Shown here one piece after another: positions 25,772-34,271 of a stretch of DNA of 64,000 nt. The translations under genes and the position numbers were made by a program. The notes beneath the pieces were generated by a model that was not told the DNA's origin, ran no database searches, and worked only from the letters and a program-made list of their open reading frames with translations. The first letter of the stretch is position 1, and each line of letters opens with the position of its first letter. Origin of the DNA: Longimicrobium terrae (GTDB lineage Bacteria > Gemmatimonadota > Gemmatimonadetes > Longimicrobiales > Longimicrobiaceae). The stretch is from positions 200,645 through 264,644 of the forward strand of contig NZ_JACHIA010000002.1 in assembly GCF_014202995.1 (NCBI RefSeq), read 5' to 3'.

Positions 25772-28563
25772 CGGCCGCCCTCCATGCGCAGGCGCAGCGA
25801 CCCGCGCTCCGGGTGATTGGGATCGTCGTCCATGCGCGCCACCTCCAGCCGGTTCAGCGGCAGTTCGCCCGTGTCCATGGCCTCCGTCTCCGGCGCGTCC
25901 TGACGCCGGAAGCGGAGCACGCGCGCCCAGCGCACGCCGGGAATGGCCTGCACGGCGGCGTAGAGCGGGCTCAGGAACACGCTCTGCCCAAAGGTGAAGT
26001 TGTCGGGATGAAAGAGGCCGCGGCGGCCGTCCGGCAGCACGCGCCGCCCCATGACCGCGCGGATGTCGCGCTCCACGTCGCCGCGAAAGTGGGTGCCGTC
26101 CACGCACACCTGGATGTCGAGCTCCACGGGGACGTAGCGCGGCGCGTCGATCTCCAGGTCGTGCCCGGCCATGCGGAACGGTTCCAGGTGGGCGCGCATC
26201 GCGGACTCGAACCCCGCGTCCACGTCGCGGCCGCCCACGCGGTCCACGGTCAGAAAGACCGTCCGCCAGCTTCCCGTCCACCGCAGCGTGGCCTGCGCGC
26301 GCTGCACCTCCGGGTGCGCCTCCGCCGCGCGGGCGTAGTCCTCCGCCGTCACCGCGCGGCGGCGGTCGCGGAACGAGGCGGGCGCCGTCTGCCGCACGTG
26401 CTCCATCGTCTCCGGCTCCGTGCCGCCGCTGGCGGGAAGCGGATTGCGGACGTGGAGGATCTGCCCCAGCACGGCGGGATCGTGCGTCACCACGTGCGCC
26501 AGCGCGTCCGCACCCACGTTGCCGGCCACACCGTTCCCCACGCGATAGACGGCGCGCAGCGCGACGCCGGGGGAGGGGCGCTGGCCGTGGCGGTCGTCGC
26601 CGAAGCGCAGCCACGAGCGCCCGTCGTTTTCCGTTTCCACCACGAACTCGCGGGAGAAGGGGCCGCTTCCCAGCAGGTCGCGCTGCGGCAGCCACCGCTC
26701 GCCCATGGCGTCGTGCACGGTGATGACGGGGAGCACGCGCCGCATCTCCCACCGCAGGGCCGAGGTGGCGGAGGCGGAGGGATCAAAGAAGGGCCGCTCG
26801 TCCGCCTCGGACGATCCCGCCGGGCGGTGGATGCGCGCGGCCTGCGTCACCGGCCCCGCCTGCAGCCGCGGGCGAAAGCGGGGCGGGGGCGCGGGCTCCT
26901 CGTCGCAGTCGCAGCCGCCCGCGTCCACCGGGGCCAGCCGGCGGTCCGCCTGTCCCGGCGCGCCCAGCCACTCCGGCTCGTCCAGCAGGCGCACCCCCGC
27001 GGCCGCGGCCTCCGCGTCCGTCGGCAGCGCCTCGCCGCGCGCACGCCGGTCCTCCACCCGCAGTCCGACGGTCCTTCCGTGATCGGCGAGGACGATGTTC
27101 CCCAAGGCGACGGACACGTCCGGCACGTGTCGGCTTCCGTGCTCCGCGTCCGTCGTGGCGGAGATGCACAGGTCGAACGGGAGCGCGTCGCCGTCGTGCC
27201 AGGTGACTTCGGTGACGAGCGGATTGACCCGCTCCACCGCGTCCGCGGCGGCAACGAGAGATCCGGCGAGCCCGTCCGCCGCGCGCACGCTCCACCGCCG
27301 CGCTGAACCCTCCGCCTCGCCGTCGTACGGGCCCGTCAGTTCCAACTCGTCGCCCGGACGCAGGTGGCGCAGCGGCACGCCGTCGCGGTCGGTGATGCGC
27401 AGCCCCGTCTGGTGGATGCGCATCATCCAGACGCCGGGATCGGAGCCGGCCGCGTCCACCGAAGTCAGGCGCACGGCGTGGCGGTGCGCCGGGTCCGCGT
27501 CGCCCGGCTCCCCCGTCCGCGGTCCGCGCACCTCCTGAAAGACGAGGACGTCGCCCGCTTTCAACTCGGGATAGGCGCCGCGCAGGGTGGCCGCGGTGGC
27601 GCCTTCCGGGAGGCGGCAGTCGCGTGCGCCCCAAGTGTAGAACGGGAGCGTGTTGTGGGCGGGAAAGAGCAGCCCGTCATGCAGCGTCTCGAACACTTCC
27701 GGTCCGCCCGCCAGCGCCTGGTCGTGGTCCGCGCTGTCCGGCCGCACCTCCACATCCACCTCCGCCAGACGGGTGAGGAGCGGCGTTCCGCGGGACAGGC
27801 GCAGGCCCTCCGCGGGGGCGCCCGGGCGCAGCGCCACCTGCACCCACGCGCGGGCGTTGCAGCCGTCGTGCATCGCGTAATCCAGCAGGCGCGCATGGCG
27901 GCGCACGCTCACGCGGCGGCGCGCGGTGCCCAGGTACGCTTCCGTGGCCACGGCGTCCTGCTGGTAGCTCAGGCGGTCGCCCACGTACGCCAGCAGTTCG
28001 ACGAGCGCCACGCCCAGGTCCGCGGGATTGCGCTCGCGCCAGTCGGGAAGGACGAGGGACATGCGGTCCAGCATGAGCTGGCGAAAGCTGCCGTAGTCGC
28101 GGGCCAGGTAGTCGATCTCCGGCTCGGGCCCGGCGGGAGGCGCGCCGCTGTCCGGCGCCACGCAGTCCGCGTTGGTGGGGCACAGCGCCTTGAAGCTGAA
28201 CTCCACCTCCGACAGCCGCGGATCCATCCCCGCCAGCGGACCGCCGTCGCGCGCGTGCAGCCGCAGCGTGTAGGTGCTGAAGTCGCCCCGCTGGTCCACC
28301 TCCACGCGCAGGTTGCCGGAACCCGGCGCCCCGGAGGCGGAGGTGACCTCGATCCCCCGCACGCGGTCGCCGCCGCGGATGGAGACGTTCTCCGCCACCA
28401 GCGGCTGCGACGGCGCCGCCAGCAGAACGACGCGCAGCAGACGCTGCTCGCCGCCAGGGCCGGGCTGGTCATCCACCTCCAGAAAGTCGATGCCGTTGAG
28501 CCCGGCGTTGCGGGCCAGCGCGCGGCGGCGGTCGTCGCCGCAGTGGAACGCCCCGGCGCTCAC
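25768..28563 (-). CDS. eCIS baseplate J-like wedge protein, TIGR02243-type
   Basis: 931 residues, GTG start overlapping the gp25 stop by 4 bases. It has an N-terminal beta-rich domain, then DYLARDYGSFRQLMLDRMSLVLPDWRERNPADLGVALVELLAYVGDRLSYQQD in pieces typical of the TIGR02243 family, and a C-terminal baseplate J region with NPLPASGGTEPETMEHVRQ, AVTAEDYARAAEAHPEVQRA and a closing domain that repeats VYVPVELDIQVCVDG. Expected to form the baseplate wedge ring around the hub. The shared N-P-L-P-A-S-G-G motif with the following gene shows duplication within the locus. Confidence 0.88.
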   Translation of the reverse strand: MSAGAFHCGDDRRRALARNAGLNGIDFLEVDDQPGPGGEQRLLRVVLLAAPSQPLVAENVSIRGGDRVRGIEVTSASGAPGSGNLRVEVDQRGDFSTYTLRLHARDGGPLAGMDPRLSEVEFSFKALCPTNADCVAPDSGAPPAGPEPEIDYLARDYGSFRQLMLDRMSLVLPDWRERNPADLGVALVELLAYVGDRLSYQQDAVATEAYLGTARRRVSVRRHARLLDYAMHDGCNARAWVQVALRPGAPAEGLRLSRGTPLLTRLAEVDVEVRPDSADHDQALAGGPEVFETLHDGLLFPAHNTLPFYTWGARDCRLPEGATAATLRGAYPELKAGDVLVFQEVRGPRTGEPGDADPAHRHAVRLTSVDAAGSDPGVWMMRIHQTGLRITDRDGVPLRHLRPGDELELTGPYDGEAEGSARRWSVRAADGLAGSLVAAADAVERVNPLVTEVTWHDGDALPFDLCISATTDAEHGSRHVPDVSVALGNIVLADHGRTVGLRVEDRRARGEALPTDAEAAAAGVRLLDEPEWLGAPGQADRRLAPVDAGGCDCDEEPAPPPRFRPRLQAGPVTQAARIHRPAGSSEADERPFFDPSASATSALRWEMRRVLPVITVHDAMGERWLPQRDLLGSGPFSREFVVETENDGRSWLRFGDDRHGQRPSPGVALRAVYRVGNGVAGNVGADALAHVVTHDPAVLGQILHVRNPLPASGGTEPETMEHVRQTAPASFRDRRRAVTAEDYARAAEAHPEVQRAQATLRWTGSWRTVFLTVDRVGGRDVDAGFESAMRAHLEPFRMAGHDLEIDAPRYVPVELDIQVCVDGTHFRGDVERDIRAVMGRRVLPDGRRGLFHPDNFTFGQSVFLSPLYAAVQAIPGVRWARVLRFRRQDAPETEAMDTGELPLNRLEVARMDDDPNHPERGSLRLRMEGGR

Positions 28564-28922
28564 CGCGACACCTGCCGCAGAAAGGACTCGACGGTGCGCT
28601 GCTGCGAGCGGCGGATCACGTACTGCACCGTCACGTGCAGCTCCGCATCAACCGCCTGCACCTGCACCGCCTCCACCTGGATCAGGTCGCCCAGCCACTG
28701 CTGCAGCGCGCCCTGCACGGTGAACTCGGTGGCGGCCGCCAGCGCGTCGCCGCCGGGGGCGAACACCAGGTCCAGCAGCCCGCTGCCGAAGGTGGGCCGG
28801 TTGACGCGCTCTCCCGGCGCGGTGAACAGCACCTGTTCAACGAGGTCGCGCACGTGGTCGTCGTCGCTGGTGCCGGCGGTGCGGCCGCGGCCGTCCACGC
28901 GCAGCGGATAGTCCAGGTTCAT
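28560..28922 (-). CDS. eCIS baseplate protein, gp25/GPW family
   Basis: 120 residues. The central VEQVLFTAPGERVNRPTFGSGLLDLVFAP is the gp25-like signature (E-R-x-x-R-P-x-F-G-S). gp25 locks the sheath to the baseplate and starts sheath assembly in T4, T6SS and eCIS. ATG start 1 base after the PAAR gene context; it overlaps the next baseplate gene by 4 bases. Confidence 0.9.
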   Translation of the reverse strand: MNLDYPLRVDGRGRTAGTSDDDHVRDLVEQVLFTAPGERVNRPTFGSGLLDLVFAPGGDALAAATEFTVQGALQQWLGDLIQVEAVQVQAVDAELHVTVQYVIRRSQQRTVESFLRQVSR

Positions 28923-28923
28923 G

Positions 28924-29244
28924 TCACATCCCCTTCACGCGAAGCTGCGCCATCACCACGTTGACCCCCGTTCCGTTGGGCACGCACACCGCCTGGCTGT
29001 CCTGCAGCAGCACCGGCTGCCCGCCCGCCTTAACCCGCATCGCGCCCATCACCCACTGCGCGGTCACGCAGGGCATGGGCGTGGTTCCGGCGACGAACGG
29101 GCACGCGGCGATGGTCCACGGCGCGCTCTGCAGCGTCACCGGCTGGCCGCCCACCTTCACCCGGGGAAAAGGCGCCGTGGCCTGCGCCTGCCCGCCGTGC
29201 ATGCACATCACCTGGGCGCCCGCCTGCAGCAGGTATCCGGGCAT
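28924..29244 (-). CDS. PAAR-like spike-tip protein
   Basis: 106 residues with a two-fold repeat: AQVMCMHGGQAQ...VGGQPVTLQ and GTTPMPCVTAQ...AGGQPVLLQDS. Cys and His spaced as in PAAR-like (DUF4280-type) proteins could bind zinc at the spike apex. Located right after the gpV spike gene, with TGATG stop-start coupling, as expected for a tip that sharpens the spike. Confidence 0.82.
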   Translation of the reverse strand: MPGYLLQAGAQVMCMHGGQAQATAPFPRVKVGGQPVTLQSAPWTIAACPFVAGTTPMPCVTAQWVMGAMRVKAGGQPVLLQDSQAVCVPNGTGVNVVMAQLRVKGM

Positions 29245-29807
29245 CAGATCACCTCCAGCGCACCGTTGTTCACCTGCACCTGCGGTCCCTGCATCTTGAG
29301 CGAGGCGCCCTGTCCGTTGTCGATCTCAATCCCCTGCGCGGTGATGGAGATCTTTGCCCCGGTCGACGTCTCCAGCGTGATGCCGCCCGCGCCGGGGGTG
29401 TCGTCGAGCTTGACCTTGTGCCCGCCCTTGGTTTCCAGCGTCAGGTGGCCGATTCCGGGCGTGTCGTCCAGCGTGACCTTGTGGCCGCCCTCCGTCACGA
29501 TCATCAGCTTCTTGTACGGCGGCGCGAGGATGTCGGACGGCATTTCCGCCATCGAACCCCACCAGCACCCCGCCCACACCGGGTAGTCCGGGTCCCCGTG
29601 CTCGAACTCGATCCACACCCCCGCGCCGCTCTTGGGGATGGAAAAGAAGCCGGTCTGGTCGCCGCCGAACGGGGCGCAGGGCATGGCCCATCCGCTCTGG
29701 ATGTCGCCCAGCACGTCGGGCACCTTGGCGCGGATGCGGCCCATCATCAGCGGATCGTTCACGTCGCTCACGATGCCGCGGTACTTGCCCCAGAACGGCG
29801 CGCTCAC
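29244..29807 (-). CDS. eCIS spike protein, gpV/gp5-like
   Basis: 187 residues. The N-terminal OB-fold has GIVSDVNDPLMMGRIRAKVP, SGWAMPCAPFGGDQTGFFSIPKSGAGVWIEFEHGDPDYPVWAG. After it come repeats of the beta-helix spike: GGHKVTLDDTPG, GGHKVKLDDTPG, STGAKISITAQGIEIDNGQGASLKM. GTG start overlapping the gpD stop by 4 bases. Together with the preceding gpD-like gene it makes a VgrG-equivalent split in two, the common eCIS arrangement. Confidence 0.92.
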   Translation of the reverse strand: MSAPFWGKYRGIVSDVNDPLMMGRIRAKVPDVLGDIQSGWAMPCAPFGGDQTGFFSIPKSGAGVWIEFEHGDPDYPVWAGCWWGSMAEMPSDILAPPYKKLMIVTEGGHKVTLDDTPGIGHLTLETKGGHKVKLDDTPGAGGITLETSTGAKISITAQGIEIDNGQGASLKMQGPQVQVNNGALEVI

Positions 29808-30925
29808 GGCAGCACCGCGGGAAGCAGCGAGACCGTGCCCTCGCGCGAAAGCGAAAAGCTCTGGGTGTACGCGCCGGCCGCGGGGCGCAGCGTGTGGGTC
29901 ACGCGGCGCACGTAGTACATCCCCCCGTAGGAGAGGCCGACGCCGCGCACGCCCACGATGCCGCGGGCACGCAGCACGTGGCCGTAGCGCGCGGTATCGA
30001 CCTCGCCCTCCGCCGTCACCGGGTCCGGCGCATTGGTGGCGGCGGCAAGCACGCTGAGCGCCGCGCGGGCGGGGCTTTCCTGCCCGCTTCCGCGGGACAT
30101 GCGGGTGCGGCGCGGCATCACGGGCTTGGCGGCCAGCGGCGGCAGCTTGAGCGCGGGCAGCTGGGGAATGGGGATGGCCGTGCGGGAGATGGGCTCCACG
30201 AAGGCGCCGGACGCCGCCACGGGCGCCAGTCCGTCCTGGCTGAAGTGGATGCCCGTCAGGTTGTCCGCCGAGCCCATCCCCGTGGTGAGCGCGGGCTGCG
30301 GCGGGGCCACGCGCGTCTGCGGCCCCCAGTACGCCGTGTTGACGCCGAACGTCACCGGCTCCACGTAAAAGACGTAGCCGTTGCGCTCCGCCATCCGCTT
30401 CAGAAAGGCCAGGTCCGTTTCCGCCTGCCGGGGCACGCGCTGCAGCATGATGGGCACGTCCGCGGTGGGAGTGGGCATGGGCACCAGCCCGTACTGCGCG
30501 TACCGGCCGATGACCGTGGTGGCGATCACGAAGTCGGGCTGGTTGGGGTACTCCTCGTTGGCTTCTTCCAGGTCCATCATCACGCTCACGTCGCGGCCGG
30601 TGACGGTAAGGGTGCTTTCGCCGGGGCCGGAGCCGGGGGTGAGCTGCTGGTGCGTGACGATGCCGTCGATCAGCACCTGCGGCACGGCGCCCAGCATGAC
30701 GCCCACGATCACGCGCTTGAACGGGTCGACGGCGCCGGACAGAAGGAGCGGATAGTCCACCAGCCCGCGCGACAGGCGGAAGGTGAGCTGAAAGCCGTCG
30801 CCGCCGGCGGCGTCGCTGGTCACCTGCACCTGCTCCAGCGCGGATACCAGCTCGCCCGAGGCGGGCAGCGGAACGGTGTCGCCCACCAGCAGCATCAGGC
30901 GGATGCCCAGTTCTCCGGTCAGCAC
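29804..30925 (-). CDS. eCIS hub protein, gpD-like (late control D family)
   Basis: 373 residues, GTG start. Matches the gpD/gp27-like half of VgrG: VDPFKRVIVGVMLGAVPQVLIDGIVTHQQLTPG, STLTVTGRDVSVMMD, then ETDLAFLKRMAERNGYVFYVEP, and a C-terminal strand GMYYVRRVTHTLRPAAGAYTQSFSLSREG. It should form the trimeric hub between inner tube and spike. An Arg/Ser-rich 40-residue insertion (about 275-310) is unusual. Confidence 0.86.
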   Translation of the reverse strand: MLTGELGIRLMLLVGDTVPLPASGELVSALEQVQVTSDAAGGDGFQLTFRLSRGLVDYPLLLSGAVDPFKRVIVGVMLGAVPQVLIDGIVTHQQLTPGSGPGESTLTVTGRDVSVMMDLEEANEEYPNQPDFVIATTVIGRYAQYGLVPMPTPTADVPIMLQRVPRQAETDLAFLKRMAERNGYVFYVEPVTFGVNTAYWGPQTRVAPPQPALTTGMGSADNLTGIHFSQDGLAPVAASGAFVEPISRTAIPIPQLPALKLPPLAAKPVMPRRTRMSRGSGQESPARAALSVLAAATNAPDPVTAEGEVDTARYGHVLRARGIVGVRGVGLSYGGMYYVRRVTHTLRPAAGAYTQSFSLSREGTVSLLPAVLP

Positions 30926-30929
30926 GGCG

Positions 30930-31229
<300 letters not shown>

Positions 31230-31458
31230 GGGAGGGCGGGGAAGTGCGTGAGTGCTGGGTGCGTGAGTGCGTCAGTGCGAAAAGACGAAGTGCTCAGTGC
31301 GCAGGGCCAGGTGCCCAGGTGCGTCGCGGGTCTCGCTTCGATTGATGGCGATGATCCGCCGTTCGGCGTGGCCCGCCTCCGGTCGTCGGCGGCGCGGCCG
31401 GCACGTTGCCGCCGAACACGCGCGTCGCGCGTTTTGCCCGCGAACGGCACCCCTCGAC
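31230..31458. other. gene-free stretch inside the eCIS locus
   Basis: Begins with GTGCGTGAGTGCTGGGTGCG and relatives (31238-31320), the same short repeat as at 39086-39297. No gene is visible. It should contain the leader of the LysM-to-DUF6519 segment. Confidence 0.5.
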
Positions 31459-31680
31459 TGTCATCCTGAGCGAGCGGCCAAGGCGCCCTCTCCGCCACGC
31501 CGATGCCGGCAGCGAGTCGAAGGATCTTGCCACATCGCCCGCCTCGAGCACCGCTGTCCGAGTCTGTGCCGCGCTCTGTCTGCCGGTAACCCGGCGGACT
31601 GCCGTGGCAAGATCCTTCGACTACGCGCCACAATCCGGTGCCGCTGAGGGTCTGGCGCGGCGCTCCGCTCAGGATGACAG
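31459..31680. repeat. palindromic intergenic repeat R2, copy 2 (inside the eCIS locus)
   Basis: Bounded by TGTCATCCTGAGCGAGCGG and CCGCTCAGGATGACAG with the same inner arms (TCGAAGGATCTTGCCACATC and GTGGCAAGATCCTTCGA) as copy 1 at 10103. It interrupts the eCIS gene series between the CIS_tube and LysM genes and probably divides the transcript. Confidence 0.85.
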
Positions 31681-31757
31681 CCCGGGTGCGCTCGGTAGAA
31701 TGCCGCCGCCGCGCATCCGTCTCGCGTACGGTGACTCGATTCCCGGGCGCCCATCCA

Positions 31758-32426
31758 TCAGCCGATGGAAAAGGAGGCGCCGACGGACACGCCGCCGGTG
31801 ATCGCGCCCACGCCGCCGATCGTGGCCATCACCTCCTTGGCCACCTGGTGCGCCATGAACAGCGCCCCGCCCGCGGATACCAGGCCCAGGTCCTGGTAGG
31901 TCAGCACGCTCATGCTCAGCTCCACCTTGGCCTGGATCGGGTTCAGGTCCGGGTCGAACGCCTGCTCCGTGATGCTCAGGCTGGTGATGCGCACCGGCAC
32001 CACCCGCTTGAGCCCCCACACGAAAAGCGTCAGCGGCGCGTCGTGCGGAACCACGCTCAGCACCCCCGCCTGCGACAGCGCGTAGTTCAGAATCATGTCC
32101 GCCGCCTTGGGATACAGCAGCATTTCCAGCGACGACAGCGTGGGATACAGCCCCAGCAGCGAGGCCATGGCGTCGCCCCGCTCCAGCTGGTCCGCCAGGT
32201 CGATCTCCATCGTCAGCGAGATGGTTTCGCGCGGCGGGCCGTTGAAGCGCATGGGCTCCACGCGCGGCGCCGTGGGCGATTCCGGCTGCCCCGTGTTCGC
32301 CTGCACCCGCCGGGTCAGCGTGTCGGGGTTGTACTGGAACACCACCACGCTCGCGAGCGGGTTGAACTTGTCGACGCCGATGATGGCGCCCTTCATCAAC
32401 CGCGGCGATCCGGGAAATGCACTCAT
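31758..32426 (-). CDS. CIS_tube-domain eCIS protein (Pvc7/Afp7-like N-domain)
   Basis: 222 residues. ASVVVFQYNPDTLTRRVQ is the hallmark of the contractile injection system tube protein N-terminal domain; PPRETISLTMEIDLADQLE and the final ASVLTYQDLG-type strand follow. The C-terminal 40 residues are Gly/Val/Ala-rich (ITGGVSVGASFSIG). Usually the LysM domain is fused to this protein; here it is absent from it. Acts as a tube/hub adaptor in the baseplate. ATG start. Confidence 0.82.
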   Translation of the reverse strand: MSAFPGSPRLMKGAIIGVDKFNPLASVVVFQYNPDTLTRRVQANTGQPESPTAPRVEPMRFNGPPRETISLTMEIDLADQLERGDAMASLLGLYPTLSSLEMLLYPKAADMILNYALSQAGVLSVVPHDAPLTLFVWGLKRVVPVRITSLSITEQAFDPDLNPIQAKVELSMSVLTYQDLGLVSAGGALFMAHQVAKEVMATIGGVGAITGGVSVGASFSIG

Positions 32427-32479
32427 CTCGTGGCTGCGGGCGCGGGGTGCGAAAAGGAAAAGCGCATCTGGATCACAGG

Positions 32480-32590
32480 TCGATCAGCGTTCTGGTCGAT
32501 GGTCATCACCCGCCAGCGGTCATCATCAACACAAGCCGATCGGCGTCCCTGTCGATGGTCATCGCACGCCGACGATCATCCTCAACGGTG
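32480..32590. repeat. two imperfect 56-base tandem units
   Basis: Two units offset by 56 bases with the shared core GTCGATGGTCATC (32495 and 32551) followed by related GATCATCATCAACA/GATCATCCTCAACG ends. They occupy the gap between the CIS_tube gene and the DUF4157 gene with no ORF of its own. Confidence 0.6.
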
Positions 32591-32615
32591 GCCAATGCCG
32601 GTCTGTGGATGCGCG

Positions 32616-34271
32616 TCACTGGTCGATGTCGCAGCGGAACGGGCGCCACGTCACCCGCGGCTCAATCAGCCCGTCCACCAGTTCGGCCACGTGCCGGTTG
32701 TTGAACACCCACTCCAGCTCGTATCCGCACTCGTCCGCCACCATCTGCTGGCGCGACGCCTGGTCGATGAACCGGTTCAGCGCCGCCATGCGGATCAGTT
32801 CGTTGGAGGGAGCCGTGTTCAGCACGAAGCCGAAGCCGGTCTTGATCTCGTACAGCCGCCGGCCGGTGCCCAGTCCGTCGAAGTCCGCCGAGAGCCCCCA
32901 CGGCGTGGTGACGCGCACCTCGCGTCCCATTCCGCTCACCCGCCGCGCGAAATCGTTGTGGCAGTTGTTGCCGCCCGCCTGCCCGATGACGCGCACCTGG
33001 CACCCGCGCTCGTCCTCATCGTCATCGATGTCCACGTCCACGTCCGGACCCAGTGGCGGCCGCGGGCGGGGCTGCGTCTCCGGCTCGGGGCGGGGCCGCG
33101 GAGCCGGCCGCGGCGCGGGCGGTCTGGGCGCCGGGCGGGGCGCCGGTGCCGGCCGGGGCACCGGAACCGGAACCGGAACCGGAACCGGAACGGGAGCCGG
33201 GACGGGCACGGGGACCGGCGGAGCGGGCACGGGAACCGGAACGGGCGGATTGCGATGCCGCGCCACGATCTCGCGGATCAGGTTCATGGCGCGCTGCACG
33301 GCCTGCACGGCCCGGCTCACGGCGGCGGACATCTCCGCGGCGGAGGGCGCCAGGTACCACGCCGCGATCCCCATCCCGATCGCGCCCGCGACGACGAACG
33401 GAATCGCCCAATCGTCCGCCACGCCCACCACGGTTACGTCGTCCGCCGCGAGCGCCACGGCGGCGGTGGTGGCCGCCCTCGCCCCGGTGGCCATCGTCGC
33501 TCCCGCCGCCGCGAGTTCCGCGGTCGCCGCCAGCGCCACCTCCGCCTCCGCCACCGCCCCGGCCACCACGGCGGTTTCCTCCGCCAGCAGAACCCCCTCC
33601 GCCGCCAGCGCCTGGTACGCGGCGATCTGCGCCCGGAAGGCCGCGATGGTCGCGGGGTCCAGCCCCGGCCCGGCAAACCGCCGCACCGCGGGACCGGCCG
33701 CCGTCAGCGCTCCCGCCCCCACGCCCGAGCCCGCCATCACCCGGTAGGCGGCGGCTTCCGCCTCGCGCTCCGCCGGATCGTCCACCGCGCCGATCTCCAG
33801 TTGATGCTGGATGGCGGGCGAGGAACCGCGCTGCTGTACGACGTGCGCCAGTTCGTGCGCGATCAGCCGGTCGCCGGCCGCCGTGCCCGGCGCGTACCGC
33901 CCCGTGCCGAACGCGATGTGCGGCCCCACCGTGTACGCGTGCGCCGCCACCGCCCGCGCCGACTCCGCCGCCGCGCCATCCGCGTGCACCCGCACGTCCG
34001 CGAAGCTGTGCCCGAAGCGGGGCTCCATCGCCGCGCGCACTCCGGCGTCCAGCGGCGCCCCCGATGCCCCGAGCACGTCGTTGACGATGGGCGGCGCCAC
34101 GGCCGGCCCGATCGCGGACGCGCTCCGCCGCAACTCCTTTCGCCTGCGGCACGACTCGCACTCCCCGCCGCCGGACGACCGCCCGCAGCCGCAGCGGCGC
34201 AGCACGGCCGCGGGGCGCGAGGCGGGCGCCGGTGCCAGGGGCGCGGGCGCGGCGGGAGCGCGGGACGTCAC
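32616..34271 (-). CDS. DUF4157 protein with C-terminal PD-(D/E)xK-like domain: eCIS payload candidate
   Basis: 551 residues from a GTG whose GTGA overlaps the preceding stop. Residues 27-41 hold a four-Cys knuckle (CGC...CESC). The DUF4157 domain is at about 62-150 with HELAH at 139-143. A long Ala-rich helical part with a hydrophobic helix at about 288-308 follows, then a Pro-rich linker (342-407) with V-P-V-P repeats. The last 130 residues look like a toxin: Cys424, Cys437-His-Asn, D463 in SADFDG and E475-I-K477 in LYEIKTG give the D...ExK pattern of PD-(D/E)xK nucleases (Tox-REase-like). Presumed cargo delivered by the eCIS. The catalytic reading is from motif spacing alone. Confidence 0.75.
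   Translation of the reverse strand: MTSRAPAAPAPLAPAPASRPAAVLRRCGCGRSSGGGECESCRRRKELRRSASAIGPAVAPPIVNDVLGASGAPLDAGVRAAMEPRFGHSFADVRVHADGAAAESARAVAAHAYTVGPHIAFGTGRYAPGTAAGDRLIAHELAHVVQQRGSSPAIQHQLEIGAVDDPAEREAEAAAYRVMAGSGVGAGALTAAGPAVRRFAGPGLDPATIAAFRAQIAAYQALAAEGVLLAEETAVVAGAVAEAEVALAATAELAAAGATMATGARAATTAAVALAADDVTVVGVADDWAIPFVVAGAIGMGIAAWYLAPSAAEMSAAVSRAVQAVQRAMNLIREIVARHRNPPVPVPVPAPPVPVPVPAPVPVPVPVPVPVPRPAPAPRPAPRPPAPRPAPRPRPEPETQPRPRPPLGPDVDVDIDDDEDERGCQVRVIGQAGGNNCHNDFARRVSGMGREVRVTTPWGLSADFDGLGTGRRLYEIKTGFGFVLNTAPSNELIRMAALNRFIDQASRQQMVADECGYELEWVFNNRHVAELVDGLIEPRVTWRPFRCDIDQ
33155..33245 (-). repeat. GGAACC-type hexamer repeats encoding a Val-Pro linker
   Basis: Consecutive GGAACC hexamers (plus strand GGCACCGGAACCGGAACC and onward) encode V-P-V-P-V-P runs in the linker between the DUF4157 part and the C-terminal domain. 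Multiples of six keep the frame, so length can vary without loss of the domain. Confidence 0.75.

Noticed and set aside
25772-26752. Long N-terminal extension of the second baseplate gene (to 26752)
   Set aside because: The extension overlaps the preceding gene in another frame and is Arg/Gly-rich; the ATG at 25771 gives the right family start.
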